DNA of 64,000 nt from Orthonyx spaldingii (GCA_013397795.1 VZTJ01004028.1:1-64000); one strand, 5' to 3'. Shown: positions 50,055 through 63,547, counted from the first letter of the stretch. The notes: generated from the letters alone by a model not told the origin. Numbers and translations are program-made.

Positions 50055-52691
50055 CATTTTTATTTATTCTTTTTAATAGCACAGTCTTGCTGTTAGATAT
50101 GTTGTATATCGCTGTTCCTTTTCATACAGCTGTGCTACCTTTCCATACTCTGGTCCCAGGACTGCGCCTGTATTTTCCCACTAAAGCTTAATTTACAAGT
50201 ACATTTTGGAGCAGTGGTTGGAAGCCAGTTTTTTTCCAGCTAGTGCCCTAATCACTAGAAAGCATAAACTCAGTCCATTCCTCAAATTATTTTTTTCTGT
50301 TCTCTCCTGAAGTGGGAACTTCCAGGAATAAGTTGATATAACTGTTTCTGGTTATGGAAGCTCTCCATCACTAGCTATTTCCCTTATTACATTCTGTAGA
50401 AGCGAATGGTAGTGGTTTATACATATTTGCATATGGAAAAGACACTGTTTCAGTTCTATTAGATCATGAAATTCTAGTCATGCAGTTTATAGTCAAGCTG
50501 TTAGAGAATGATTTCCTTCAATAAATGTAAGAACATGATATGACTTTGTCCTATTACAGAAAATCCTATCTATTTCTATTTCTATTTCTTGTCTCTTATA
50601 GTTTATAAGATAGAAAATTAAAATTAAATTCTGCTTGGTACGTACAAAGATTTTGAAATGCATCTGTCAGGCTGCATTCAGTCTCTGGCTGTGGAGAAGA
50701 TGTAGATTGGTCTCAGGGAAAAGTAAGAAAAAGACTTTAGAGGCTAGTGGCTTGCATGAATTCATGTAAGCATTGTGAGCCCTTGAGTATACATGCATAG
50801 TGGTACCCTTCCAGGTCCCTCATTTTAGGAGAAACAACAGCCATGAGCTCCTGGTAGATTGATCCTTGCTGCCAACTAGAGAAAATATTCTGGGTGCTCT
50901 CTGATAGATGTTACAGAATATGGAGAATATTTCAGGCAGCAGTGATTTACTTGGGAGTTTTACCAAACTTTAGCCTAGTTGTGTTTGATGAGACTGTAAG
51001 ATCTTATTTCCTGGCTCCCCCATGTCCTCTACTAGTTACATGATTTCTGACATACTGGTATTTTCCAGAATGACGGTGTGCAACTGGGAGGAATATCCAT
51101 TACTGATGTCATTTCCCAGAAAATATAGTCAAATAGCCTCTAATTTAATTGTTGTTCACTCTTTTACACACTGGTGTCATATATTAAAAAAAGTATTTAT
51201 ATAGATACTTGGTCATTTGTTTTAGGGCATTTCTTTATATAATTTCTTAGAAAATATATAGACTAAAAAGAGTAGCATTTAAAAGCTAATCACATACATT
51301 ATTTCAACTGACTGACCTGAGGTGCAGTCATCACAACATCTGCTCCATTTACTTCGGAGTTCTAGTAGCATTTTGATGGACTTCTCAGTTCACACGGCCG
51401 TATTTTGTGGCCAAAAATCTTAGACTGATTTGATAAAGATACATATATTGCCAGTATATCTTTAGAGTACAGATAAATAATAAAATAATTCTGTAAGTAC
51501 ATCACTCTGTAGCTTTGGACTCCATAGGAAATATTTTTTGAAAGCAAACTATACAGCTTTGGAATGATCCAGAACACTTTCTCCTCAGATGTAACAAACT
51601 CTCTTTTCGGGTTAAATTATGTAGCTCACACACTGCACAGTTTAATCACAGATAAATGAAAGTTTCTATATATAGTTAGATTATTTTATGCCAAGTTTTT
51701 TTCTTTTTGAGATTTCACAGCAAACTACAAATTAAAATATAAATGCAATGTATTAATTATTACTTCTGATTCCCACAGTGCCAATTAATATCAAGTCACT
51801 CACTACTGAATAAAATCAGAGATTCTGAGAGAAGTCCTTGGCATTAACAAGAGCTCAACAGTTATTATTTGCTTCATATACCCCAGAGTTATCTTGATTA
51901 GTGCTTAGGAAGCAATGTGCTGTTACTCTAAGCTTAATGTTCATGTAATTTAAAAAAGAAAATAAAGGTCTGTATGTTATCTGATATGAAGATATTTGAA
52001 AGGTGTATTCTGTGCCCCTGACATTAATTAAGACAAATGCACTTTTTTATGAAATTTACTTGATGTTGGCACTTTGCTTGTGAGAGAACATAACAATAGA
52101 AAAAGGTGTGCCATATATGCTGTTCATAATTTATTGCAGATTGAGTCAGAAAATAACAAGGAAAGAGCAAATTTAAGAACCAGAACATGAGGTGATGAAA
52201 ACTAGGGACATAGATTTAAAAACAACTGTGAAGTTGTACGATTAGTTAAGGAACAGCTTGAAAACAGTGAGGAAGAAATGGAGAAGGAAAAGACCCAGGA
52301 AATGAAGTTGTGCTATACTGGAACTGTAAATAGTAAACTAAGACTCCTTTTTTTAAAAAAGACATATAGAATTTGTCCTTCAGTTTAAAACTGTTTCTCT
52401 TATCATATTTATTATAGCAAATTAAATTATTAAACTTTCAAGTCATTGATAGCAGAGCACCTGGTATGGACCAGCACCTTTAAAGTTAAAAGGATTTCTT
52501 ATGTATGTGTTATGCCTTACTGGCATGGGGGGATGGGAAGAGAGATAGGATTAATCACTCTATTTAGTTGTGCTGCTTTTAAACCTCACGAGTCTGTTGA
52601 AGAAAGTCCTGCTTCCTTCTTGTAAACCTATTTTGCACTGGCATTGGGTAGTTTCCAGAGAGATTCCTTCCTGCTGAGAGAAAAAACAAAT
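50055..52691. other. Unique AT-rich non-coding DNA
   Basis: No gene is recognised. A short CTATTT hexamer run lies at about 50569-50590. Confidence 0.5.
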
Positions 52692-53135
52692 TGTCCTGGT
52701 TCTGGCCAGGATGGTTAATTTTTGCAGTAGCCAGGAGCCAGGAAGGCCAGGGCCTGGAGGTTATTTGATACCACGTCATGTCACTTTCCAGGGATGAGGG
52801 AAGGGCTTGCTTCTGGGTCAGCATAGTGTGGTGAAGTGACCACTCAGGTATTGTCTAATAATAGACAGTATTGGGGGGGTTCTGTCTGGTTCGTTCATTT
52901 TTTTATACCCTCTGTCATTAGTATTGTTGCTGTTACTGTTAATTTTCTTATCTCATTGCTTTTTCCAATAAATTGTTCTTATCTCAGTCTGTGATCTTTA
53001 TGTTTTGTGCTTCCAATTCTCCTGTCCAGCTGCAGTGGAGGGCAAAGAGAAGAGGTGGAGCAAGCAAACAGAACATGGTTGGAAGATTTTCAGTGGGAGT
53101 ACTAAATTCAGGAGTACCAGTCCTAAACCAGGACA
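52692..53135 (+). mobile_element. Solo LTR of ERVL type, plus strand
   Basis: The element begins TGTCCTGGTTCTGGCCAGGA and ends TCCTAAACCAGGACA, so TG...CA termini are present. GATACCACGTCATGTCAC (about 52768-52785) lies in the U3 region and corresponds to the CRE-bearing GATGTCATATGG-type region of the other ERVL LTR. A canonical polyadenylation signal AATAAA is at 52967-52972 in TTTTTCCAATAAATTGTTCT, followed by TTATCTCA. At 444 bp it is a different, shorter subfamily from 17000-17583. The flanking pentamers (CAAAT and TAATT) differ, so the target duplication is not preserved. No internal retroviral sequence adjoins it. Small open frames in it are not genes. Confidence 0.85.
52967..52972 (+). 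terminator. LTR polyadenylation signal AATAAA
   Basis: Canonical hexamer in the R region of the LTR at 52692-53135, followed by a T-rich stretch (TTGTTCTTATCTC). Confidence 0.6.
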
Positions 53136-56100
53136 TAATTTTAGGATGGGACAGAGATGATAAGTACATTGGGTCCCTTGGAAGCACTCTGTGCTTTTAG
53201 GTTTTGAGCGCACTTATAGCCTTGATGGGATTCACAGCCCTTGACAAACAGGCAACAGTTATTGAGGACTCTGGAACAGATTTTCTATTCTCAGGAACAT
53301 AACTAGTGGGACTTCCTGATACATGTGAGATGCCAAAATGTACACTTTATGATCATTAAGTAATGGTCCTCTCATGCTCCTTGCTTGTGCAATTGCTTCC
53401 AAGGTAAGCATGCCATTAGACCTTTCACTCCATCTTCCTATTACTTGGCATGTGAGAATTCTGACCAGCCTACTAGACAGTCAGAAATCATCAAGACTGT
53501 GACCAGTGGGTTTCTGCTCAGTGAAGTGATCCAAAGGACATCAGGTCTTACCTGTAATTCTTAACATGAATATTTTGGTTATTTGCTACCATTTCCCTGA
53601 CCTGTGCTCTGCTTGTTTTTTAATTCCACCACTTAGAAGCTATATTGTCTCTTCACTGACCCAATTTATCTGAGAAACATGTGCTACCTACTTTTGCTTA
53701 CAGTTGGGGTGTCCTACGTCTAATTCTGAATCATGATATTGAAGTGAATCTGAATCAGTCTTGTTAATTTGTCTGCAGTCATTTTGTTTTGCCCTTGGTG
53801 AAGATTAGTGCTCTTGATTAAAGCTAGGTATCTTACATTGTGAGTAATTCCCTTCCTCTGAATTAGCAAAAACATCATGCAATAATTTTACTATTTATAA
53901 GAAAATTGCTTAATATTCATCTACTTGTTAGTTGCTGTTTGTAAAGCAGAACATAAAGTCTTATTTTCTCCTCATTTTCCTGTGTATTGCCAAAGCAATT
54001 TTACTTTCCAAATTACACTCATTCTTTCCCAGAAAGCTCATAAAAAGATATGGAAGACTATTATTCATCTATGCTCTTTACTTTCACTCTAGTTTGTGTG
54101 TCGGAATAATTTAATCTACTATCTTGTGGCAAAGTAATTCTAAAGAATGTAGAATTATTACTAAATTATCTTAATTTGTATTCATATCGCATAGTATGCA
54201 GGTTATATCACCTATGTCTTTTGATATCTAGCAGAAATGTCATTATTTTAAGCAATGAAATAATAATGTGAATAATGTAAAGAAAAGTAAAATACAAGTT
54301 ACAATACAATATGAAATACTGTTCTATGTTGCACAGATATCTTTTTTTAATAGGATTCCATTTTCCTTTAACATCTGTATTTGCTGCAAACAGAGAAGAA
54401 AATAAAAATTAGCACTTACAATGGTATAAATATAATACAACTGAAATTTTTTAATTCCAAAAGACTGTTCTCATTATTACCATTAAACAGAAAAATCACA
54501 CGCAAAAAGACAGGCATTAAAAATGTATTTAATTTGGGTTTTTTTCCAAACCAGCTTGGTGTATGTATTCTAGTTCAGTAACATACAGTAGTTAAAGAAC
54601 TTAGGGAATGAAAAACAAATTTTAAAGGGTACCTCTGTAGCTGCATGGTCTGAATTTCTAGGAATTTTGTAAGGTCCCAGTAGTCATTATACTATTTACT
54701 GCAAGAATTTAGGAATCTAAAAATGGCACAGATGAAAAGAAAGAGTTCCACTAGGAAAAACAGGAATCTCCCTTGTGCATGCTTGATCAATGCCTTAATG
54801 GGGTCTGGCAGTTTTATCTTGAACTAGTGGAAAGAGAAAGCTAAAGTGTGTTCCATAGCTCTGTGCATGGAGGGATTTTCCACAAGTGAATATCTCCTTT
54901 CTTTGGTAGAAGATATTCAGCTGTCTTCAAGAGCTAGGGCTTTTTCTTTTCCCAGAGCAGAATATGGATGTCAGGAAGGCTTTGCGTTACTAGGATTTTC
55001 CAAAATAAAGTTTTCGGTTTTGTTGAAATGCATATATTGGAAATATACTTCATTTTTCATGTACATTTTATTTTCTATTACATCTTCAATGTTTTAATCT
55101 AACAATATTTTAACATTTCATTTAATATTTGACTTTATTTTGGGGTTTTATGTTATTTTTATAATCTTAAAATTCTTTTATTACGTGGCGTTTTACAACG
55201 GATCACCTCTAGAAGTATGGAAACTTTTAAATTTTGTATTATTATTTAAATTTCTGGTTTAATGTATAAATTCACTTACGACAGGCTGTTGCAATTTTGT
55301 TAAGCAATAACTTTCCGTAGTGATTTAAAATAAAATAATAACATTATGTTATGGCTTTTCATATTAGTAGGAGTTACTCACTTTTCTCTATTTAATCGTG
55401 TACTGTACATGAGCCAATGGGTCGATACAGGTTATATGCAACAAAATTCTTACATTCCCAAAACATAGATATAAAGGTAGTTGTACTAAATTCACGGAGG
55501 AAAATTAGGGGTCTAAATTTGAGGAAGTCAATATTCCATTATAAATATTTTCAGAAAACTTGTGCATTAAAAGTAACCTATTACTGACTGTCTCGCTTTG
55601 TCTTCCTTTGTATGCATGTAGAAATAAGGGATTCAGGTTACTTTTATTCAAACCTAAATGTAATTTCTACGCCATTTTAGGGCACTTCTACTCTCTTAAA
55701 GATCTGCTACAAATGCTTGAACAGGTGAAATCTGTTGATCCCTAAAGGCATAGATGCATATCCAGGTGTTTCTACGGACTTCAGTTCGTATTTTTCAGGA
55801 GTGTATTTGATGTCTAAAGAAACTGTCTTTCTTAATTTGAGATTTGTGATAAAAGAGTACTTGTTTACACATCAGAACATCAGCCTTAATCCATGTATTC
55901 GTTAACACAAAAATTTTCCACTGCAGCTGATACGTTCAGCAAATTATTGCAATTGCATATTAATTAGAATAGAGAAGACTAGCGCTGCACAGGTCTTTTT
56001 AAGCTCAAAAATCAGTTTGTTCCTATTACATAATTCATGTTTTTCATTAAATTACAATTATATCTGGATTTAACCTTCATGATATCAAAAAAATTTCTTT

Positions 56101-57109
56101 TGGAGAATATGGAATTCCAAGTAAGTAACAGCATACATATACATATAACAAGCAAATGAGTGAGAAAGCAAACAGAAAATACCTTCTCCAAAAGAAAACA
56201 GAAGATAATTTGTAGATTTATAGTGTAGGAGTAAGAAACACACACACACATTTGTTTATCACGTCCTATGTAAAGCAGCCTTGACCTATTTAAGCAAAGC
56301 TCAAATAAGATCAGTACAAGTAAAAATGCATATTAATGTTTAATAATAATGATGAAAATGCGAGTTTCTAGCAGTTACTACTTGGAAGTTCTTGAAACGT
56401 GTTTTTCAAAAATGTTCAAGAGAACTTGAGGACAATATCACTATCCTTGGTCCTCCTTGAGTTTTGTGAGAAGCAGCTTATACCGTGGGCAGGAGAGCTG
56501 AGTTCTCCCCAACTCAGAAGGCATTTGAGAGCTTTTGTGCTGCCCTAACCTCCTTCTGGTGCAGCAGGGGCTTCTGCATGTCCACAGTTCTTCATAAGTC
56601 ATGGACCAAATGTGGCTTTCTCTTTTGTTCACAGTCTTTTAGAAAGGTGGTATGGACTAGGTGGTGGAACGAGGTAACAGTCTGTTCAATGGGCCAGTGG
56701 TTGCTCTCTGTGTCTTTGGTGCTGCAGAGATGCAGAAAAGCAGAACAAGGGAGGGCTGGTGACAGAAAGCTGTGAGATTTTGTTCAGAGACAAAGCTGGC
56801 CAGAAAATCCCCTTCTAAACACTTTTCCACTGAATACCAATGATTTACCAGATTTGTAGCATGTCTCAGTGCAGTTCACTGCTGTTTCAACAACACTACC
56901 CAAAGTCTGCCATCTCACTCACAAGTGAGTTCACCCATCTCACTGCTCTGCTAGCAAATCTGATCTGCTCTGTACCCCTGTTTCTGAGTGTCTTGTTTTC
57001 TCCTGCCTATGCTGATGTGTGTCTGGATACTCAAAAGCCATGATTAACTAGTGCCAGGAGAGTATTACCAGAGGAAGTGGTGATAATCTATTTGGCTATC
57101 CAGGATACG
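53136..57109. other. Unique AT-rich non-coding DNA
   Basis: No gene is recognised. A short (CA)n tract lies at about 56237-56250. A GC-richer patch at about 56440-56810 has no assignable identity and only short frames on both strands. Confidence 0.5.
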
Positions 57110-57460
57110 TATGATATGTCTGTTCAAGTTAAATAAACAATACCAGTGGGTTCAAGCACTGTCTCAAGCACAACTCTCCATGAGCTCCCTGATGTAGGTT
57201 TGTCTTGTGAAGTAAATATTCTTTCAGACGTTGCCTGAGCCTGGTTAAGGGATGACACAGGGATAACAAGTTAGCTGTTTTGGAAGGGAAGACAGCTTGC
57301 CAAATGGAGACCAGACACACTATGATTTTGTCGCGGGACATTTCATTATGCCCGATTTACAACGTATTCTAATATTTTTTCTCTATTAAATAAACTGTTC
57401 CCAAATGAACTGTACCTGATCATTCTCATTAATCTCCTCTCAAAGGAGGTAACTGTGACA
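57110..57460 (+). mobile_element. Possible LTR-like segment (tentative)
   Basis: The right end has the layout of an LTR R-U5: CTATTAAATAAACTGTTCCC with AATAAA, a T-rich stretch, and a stop at ...GGTAACTGTGACA near 57460. A TGTCGCGGGACA string at 57329-57340 is a common avian LTR start motif and the only CpG-bearing patch nearby. No matching target duplication and no clear second terminus were found, so the extent and even the identity are doubtful. Confidence 0.3.
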
Positions 57461-59360
57461 CATACAAGCATATTGAAATTGCCTTTATCTCGCCAGCTGA
57501 AGAATTGAAAAAATGTGTATACCTCTGGACATCATATATGCACACTTCCTTGAATCAAGACAGCTTTGTTGCTATCAGGATTTGAGATAGCTTGGTTACT
57601 AATCACTTTTCTGATTGAAAAAGTGGCATACCTTTGGAATACAAAGGTATAAAATTGAGGTAAAATTATTAAATAGAATGATTTTCAAATTTCACTTGAA
57701 AAGTGCTCGGTGTCTAAAGAGATAACATAGAGCACAATTTAAATTTATAGTCTAACAGCCTCAGTACAGAGCAGTAAGTTCATGGGTTCTATCATTGGCT
57801 GTGATAGAAATTCCTTCTGGTGTTGGTTAATTCACTCACCCTAGCTGATTTATCATGGAAATGCTATAAGATATTGAAAAGAGGGTTTATTGTAATAGCA
57901 TTACAGGTATTTATGATAAACAATTCACTGCAAGTTTTACGTTGCCAAGTGGTTTGCAAGCACATTTACTACAACTGTTAAAAATTGCATTAGCTTGTGT
58001 CCTATAATATTTGCACTTTCTTTTCTTCACATATTTTCTCTGTAGCATGAAATAGCTAAAACTTTTGAGGAAGTCAATGACAAATGAAGCTTATGCATTT
58101 AACCAATCACTTGAAAACGCATGCCATTACATGTCAATTATGTTACAGATACTAGAGTCTTTCAAAATTCAGAGGCAAAAATGACTTTTATTTTTGGAGA
58201 ATCCTCCTCAGTTAAATTGCATCAGTCATAGACAGATTGCTGCAGGTACCATAAATAAATACTTCATATTATTGGTATTTCCAGTTTCTTTTCTAATTTT
58301 TTATCATAGTGTCTAAGCTGATATTTTTCTCTGTTTTCATCCTAGAAGTATCATGTTCTAGTTTTGGCTTTACAGTTTTAGAGTGATTAAAAAGTCTTTC
58401 AGTGGCCTGAAACAGTATACCTGGAGGCTAAAATTTTGAGTCAGTTTTACCCTCTGTCCATTTGTCTCATGGAGTGAGATAGCTCTGAAAGCAAATGTTG
58501 TCTGAAGCACACAGTGGGTATCAAGGCTGAAGGGACAATCTCTGACAGGAGTGGGCAAGATCAGCGTCAGGTTTGTCTTGTGGAATTAAATTGCATAGAA
58601 TTGTTTTGAGAGTGAGCTTCTATCTCTTCAGCTACTCATCTCTGAGGAATTGGTAAGATTAGTCAGTAGCAGAAGGCAGAAGATGGGTACATGAGTTTCC
58701 TTCAATGCCTGGATACTGCTTGTGAATGCTTTGGCCGTGAATCAGTCACGTTTCCTGCTCCTTCTCCCTAACCTCCAACACCAAACATACATATCCATGA
58801 TTCACCTGTCTGGACACATCATCATTCTCCTGTCTTACACCATGGCTGGCTCTTTTTATTTCACCCCTTTAGAAACAGAGACTTTTGACTTGATTTGTAC
58901 AGTTACTGTTACTTGACTTCTCTATTCTTAAGTCAAAATTAGACAAAATTTAACAGATGTGAATATGTAAAAAAAAAAGTGTGGACTACATCTACTGGCG
59001 TATATTGACAATTTTGAGGGGCTAAAAAGAACAAAAACTCTGAGGTGAGGGAAAACAGTCCTTTTAAAAGCTGTAATTGTGCACTATATATTCATATTTG
59101 AAGACAATTTTTGCAAGTTACTTCATTATCATTTTCTATAAGTCAATAAATTTACAGACTTTCAATACAAGTCTCTAAAGCTACGCACATTAATCTGAGA
59201 AAGACAAGACTTTGAAGAACTTAAAATGAATAAGTTTCATATATGCCATTTCAGAAGATGAATATACTTCTTTTAACCTATAATAATTTTATGAAGGTAT
59301 ATGTAGGAAAATGCATGGTTTAAGTAGGAGCACAGCTTTAGCAGGTGGTGATCAAAGGTG
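57461..59360. other. Unique AT-rich non-coding DNA
   Basis: No gene or recognisable element is seen. Confidence 0.5.
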
Positions 59361-59458
59361 AATAGAATAGAATAGAATAGAATAGAATAGAACAGAATAG
59401 AATAGAATAGAATAGAATGGAGTAGAATAGAAGTAGAATAGAACAGAATAAAGCACAA
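59361..59458. repeat. (AATAG)n pentanucleotide array at a CR1 3' end
   Basis: About 18 AATAG/GAATA units occur, with occasional AACAG and a GGAGT/AAGTAG interruption near 59420-59440. Reverse-complemented, this is CTATT/ATTCT, the repeat unit at the CR1 3' end. It directly abuts the minus-strand CR1 body, so it is best read as an expanded CR1 tail. Confidence 0.92.
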
Positions 59459-60285
59459 TAGTTCCAGCTGGGAGGAACTTGCATCTAGACCAACTGCCTG
59501 GCCACTTTAGGGCTGACCAAATATTAAAGAATATTAAGGGTGTTTTCCAAATTCCTCCTAAACATTTGACTGACTTGCGGCATTAACCACCTCTCTAGGA
59601 AATTGGTTTCAGTGTTTGACCATGTTCTCAGTAAAGAAATGCTTCCAAAAGTCCAGTCTAAACATCCCCTGATGTGCTTTGAACCATATCCATGCATCCT
59701 GTCACCGGATCCCAGGCAGAAGATCTCAACACCTCCCACTCCATTTGTCCTCCTCAGGAAGTTGTAAAGAGCAATGGAGTCACCCCTCAGCCTCCTCTTC
59801 TCCAAAGCAGACAAGTCCGAAGTCTTCAGCCACTCCTCATAGGACATTCCTTCAAGCTCTTTCACTAGGTCTGGATGCATGGACCTCCATATCCTTCTTG
59901 AATTGTGGGGCCTACACTGTACTCCAGGTGACATGACACCAGTGCTGAATACAACAGGGTAATCAACTCTTTTGTCCACCTGGTTATGCTGTGTTTGATG
60001 CACCCAAGGATGGGATTTGTCCTCTTGGATGCTAGGGCACACTGCTAGCTCATATTGAGCCTGCTGTTGACCAGCATCCCCAAATCACTTTCTGTAGGTC
60101 TGTTCTCCAGCCAGTCCTCTCCTATTTTATATTTGTTCCTGATGTTTCTCCAGGTATAGAATCCAGCACTCGGTCATTGTCATGTCATGTCATTGATAGT
60201 TGCCAAGTGCTCCAATGTACCAGAACATGCTGCAGAGCCTCTAATTCCCTGAGAAAATCAACAGCACCTCCCAGTTTAGTATGAT
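59459..60285 (-). mobile_element. CR1 LINE, 5'-truncated, minus strand
   Basis: Antisense CR1 landmarks are in order: AGTTCCAGCTGGGAGGAACT at the 3' side, ACCACCTCTCTAGGAA, CCTCAGCCTCCTCTTCTCCA, ACTCCAGGTGACATGACACC, CACACTGCTAGCTCATATTG, CTGTTGACCAGCATCCCCAA and CTCCCAGTTTAGTATGATCAT. A minus-strand frame (59524-60042, 172 codons) includes SYEEWLKTSDLSALEKRRLR at about 59785-59850, the decayed CR1 ORF2 tail. The element carries substitutions and frameshifts and is inactive. At about 825 bp plus its tail it is the longest contiguous CR1 in the window. Confidence 0.92.
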
Positions 60286-61015
60286 CATCAATAGTATTGT
60301 TATAATTATTATATAATAATTTTAAGTAAAAGAAATAGCATTGCCTACAATTATTACATAATATTTGTAAAACTATTTTCTTCTCATCCTCTTCCTCCTG
60401 CAATAACATAGCATCCTCACATATGCTGATCAGACTAATTCTACCACCAAGAATTACTAAAAGAACATTTTATAAAGAACATCAGAACAAGGTAAGTGTT
60501 CTGCAATGTTTTTGTGTTGTACTTTTCTGGACTCTACTGAGTGGTCTGTCTGAGACTGATATGAGTAGCTGAATAGTGTTTATTAACACTTGGTAGCTCT
60601 TCCACGATTTTTTATAGTTGCTCTTGATCTTATATACAATTTTTCATGCACAATGTCTTATTGAAGTAAGTTCTATCATTTAACCATTTTATGTGGAAGA
60701 GTGTTTTTCAGACTGACATCTGACAATTTCATCTGCTGCGTCCTGTTTTTTGCATTCTGAAACACAGAAAATAACCAAATGAGAAAACCTAAACACCAAC
60801 CAAACAAAAAAACCCAAACTAAAACCCCCCAACAAACCTGTTTCAACTTTCTTGGACATTTGTGATGTGATAAATCTTTACCATGTTAAAAATTATTTAA
60901 GTTTTTCCTAGGATGACAAAAATTGCATGATTTTAATCACTAGTTATTGCTCTTCTGCATTTGGTCATCATGTTACCTTACCCTCTAGTTTTTCCAAGTT
61001 TTTGTTTTGCTCTGT
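60286..61015. other. Unique AT-rich non-coding DNA
   Basis: Nothing gene-like is seen. An A/C-rich low-complexity patch lies at about 60788-60838. Confidence 0.5.
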
Positions 61016-61054
61016 TTTGTTGGTTTTGTTTTTTTTTTTGTTTTTTTTTTTTTT
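61016..61054. repeat. T-rich homopolymer tract
   Basis: Runs of 11 and 14 T are interrupted by single G bases and preceded by TTTTGTTGG units. No retroelement body is recognised at either side. Confidence 0.85.
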
Positions 61055-63178
61055 GATAAGGTGAACAAAAATAAACCAAATATTCCTGTTCCAGGAACAT
61101 TGTGTATTCTGCAGTGCCACAACATCATTTTCTGATTAATTCTCCATTCCTTACCTAATAAATTGTAATACTCAATTTGCTTGTTTGACTGCTTCTGAAC
61201 ATTAAGATGATTACTCTATTTTCATAGAATAACATATTATAACTCTGAAATATCTTTCCTCTGTAGTACAAGCTAGTTCAGAGTCCTTCACTGTGCATAC
61301 AAAGTTAGAATTGATTTTCCCCTTATTTTTCCCCATGAGTATTACTAACAATAATAATTTTCAGCCTGTAAATCTAATCACCATAAAATATCATTAAGGC
61401 TAATTGAACATTTATATAGATAATCACAAAGCTTACCCTGTTATGTTAGAAAGGGAAATAGATAAACCCTCATACTTTTGGACAGAGTTGTTTGCAATAA
61501 AGAAATTAAGTTTTATAGAACTTCCCCCCCTCCTTTTCCCTGTTAGTTAGGAGTAAAATCCAAGAATTTCTCAGTCTTCTGTAAAAAAGCTAGAAAATGC
61601 TAAAATTTCTTCTCTGCAACACTTCAGCATGTTGTCACACATCTACTCAGTTTCACTGTCAAGCATTCGTTTGAATGAGTGGATGGAAAACGAGTCAGAA
61701 TTTGAAGCCAGCCTCTATGGAAATGTTCCACGAAAATGTTACATAATATTCAGAGGGATAAATGTTTACATTTTGATTGATTGCTATATTTTTCTGGTTA
61801 ATTTTATTGACAGAATCTAAGAAGTGTTTGCTGTAACTTAATTATTCAGGCTATGAATCATTTTGATTTTTTCATAGCATGCCTGGCAAGATGCATATAG
61901 GACACCAAACGAGACAGTCTTATGTACATGTTGGTGTAAAAATTCCTATGTTACAATTATACACTCTGGCAAAGTCCACTGACTTTAATGAAAATGAGAC
62001 TGGTATGGAAAAAGAATTTTGCAGCATGTTTTGAAGATAAGGCACCCTTTGCCTTAATGTTTTCTCTTCTCTAACCTGTTTCACAGCAGAGTACCCTTGA
62101 CTGAAAACACTTAACAGAAACTTTTGCTGCATTTCATGACAGCAATGAATTATGTTACAATGTTAAACCTGATTTTTAAGAACCTATATGAGAAACTACC
62201 TCAAATTAATGGAACAAATTGAAATCTTAATTGCTATCTGTGATCTAGGCATACAGCATATGAAGTACTAGAACAAATGCCCTCATTCATTTATTTAGAG
62301 CTTTGAAAGAAATGTCTTTCATGAGTAAATGCAGAAGGAGCTCCTTATTACCTTCAATATCACAAGTAGGATATTCTAATGTTGGAGAACTAGAGACAGA
62401 GACAAGAATGAAACATAAGATATTTTATGGTAGGAAAGCAGAATGTAGAAAGAGAATTTTGCTCCTTTTGGTATATTTGTAAGTGTATTGGATGACTTCA
62501 AAAGATTTGCTGTTAAATATACAGGTTTAAATTGAGGTCAAGTTACACTAAACATAATAGGTGAGTCACACATAACCATACCTGTAGAAAAGAAAAAGAG
62601 AGCATAATTATCACATATTTTTTGAATATGGAAACTAATTGTCTTTTTCATTACTTCAGAGATTTATTTAAATACAAAAATTAAAGCCATGGAAAAAAAA
62701 TTTCTTTGATCTGCCACTCTCCTATAAACTTCTAATGACAAGGCTGTAACAGATGGCCTTTAGGCCTCTTTTGGCCATCCTACTTTATGATCTCTAATTA
62801 AGTCCAGATCACATCTTCCATCTGGAAAACACTTTCTGGCAGCAGGAATTCTGGTAGGCAAACAGAAGACAAATAAGAAGCTGTACTGCAGGTTTAGAGA
62901 CTCTGAGCAGCTAAAGTCTCCTCAAGCTGCCCTTAATAACATGTAGTCTTTAGTCCTAGTTTTAATATGAGTCATATTTGAATACATATTCCTAAGTAAA
63001 ATAAATTAAAATATGACATGGACTCATGCAAAATTGATTATTCCAGTACAACTTGATATTTTTATCTAATAAGTTGGATGACTTTCTAGGTTAATTAAAT
63101 GAAGGAAGCCTCATTGATTTTTATATCGGAAACGTAATCAGTGAAACATCACACAGAGGGTGGCAGCTGTTTTGAAGT
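61055..63178. other. Unique AT-rich non-coding DNA
   Basis: No gene or recognisable transposable element is seen. Open frames are short and motif-free. Confidence 0.5.
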
Positions 63179-63451
63179 TCAAATCATCCACTCCAGGTGT
63201 ACGCGTGTAGGGGTGGAACTCAAATGCCTCATTCTCTTCCGGATGCCATAGGGCATCCAAGATATTCATATGGAACTGGTTCCAATAGGATTGAGCCTAT
63301 GGGAGATCCATGCTTCCTTGGAGTGACAGCTGAAGATGTGATGGATATGGTAAAGCCTCAAAGTATTGTTAGGCATCTGTGCTTACACAACCAAATCTTA
63401 TCTTTCTTGTCTGCCTTAAAGTGTATAGATTCTACCCCTAAGCTCCACTAG
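63179..63451 (+). other. Unassigned coding-like frame (possible exon or pseudogene fragment)
   Basis: A frame open from just after a stop at 63173-63175 to 63451 reads, in its middle, HSLPDAIGHPRYSYG then IEPMGDPCFLGVTAEDVMDM. This has a balanced residue composition unlike the low-complexity frames elsewhere. CTCCAG at 63191-63196 could act as a splice acceptor, but the pyrimidine tract before it is weak. No methionine start precedes the protein-like part, and the end (after about 63365) becomes ordinary. I do not recognise the protein family. It could equally be an uncharacterised repeat or chance. Confidence 0.2.
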
Positions 63452-63547
63452 GTATATTAACTAGGCCTTCATTGTTCTTTTAGGGGAATGTTGATCTGGT
63501 TTATGTAAAACCATGAAAGAAGAGAGAAATCAATGGATTTACTTTAC
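63452..63547. other. Unique AT-rich non-coding DNA
   Basis: Short stretch with nothing recognised. Confidence 0.4.

Noticed and set aside
59524..60042. 172-codon minus-strand open frame as a gene
   Set aside because: It contains the decayed CR1 ORF2 tail (EKRRLRGD) and lies wholly within a CR1 copy.
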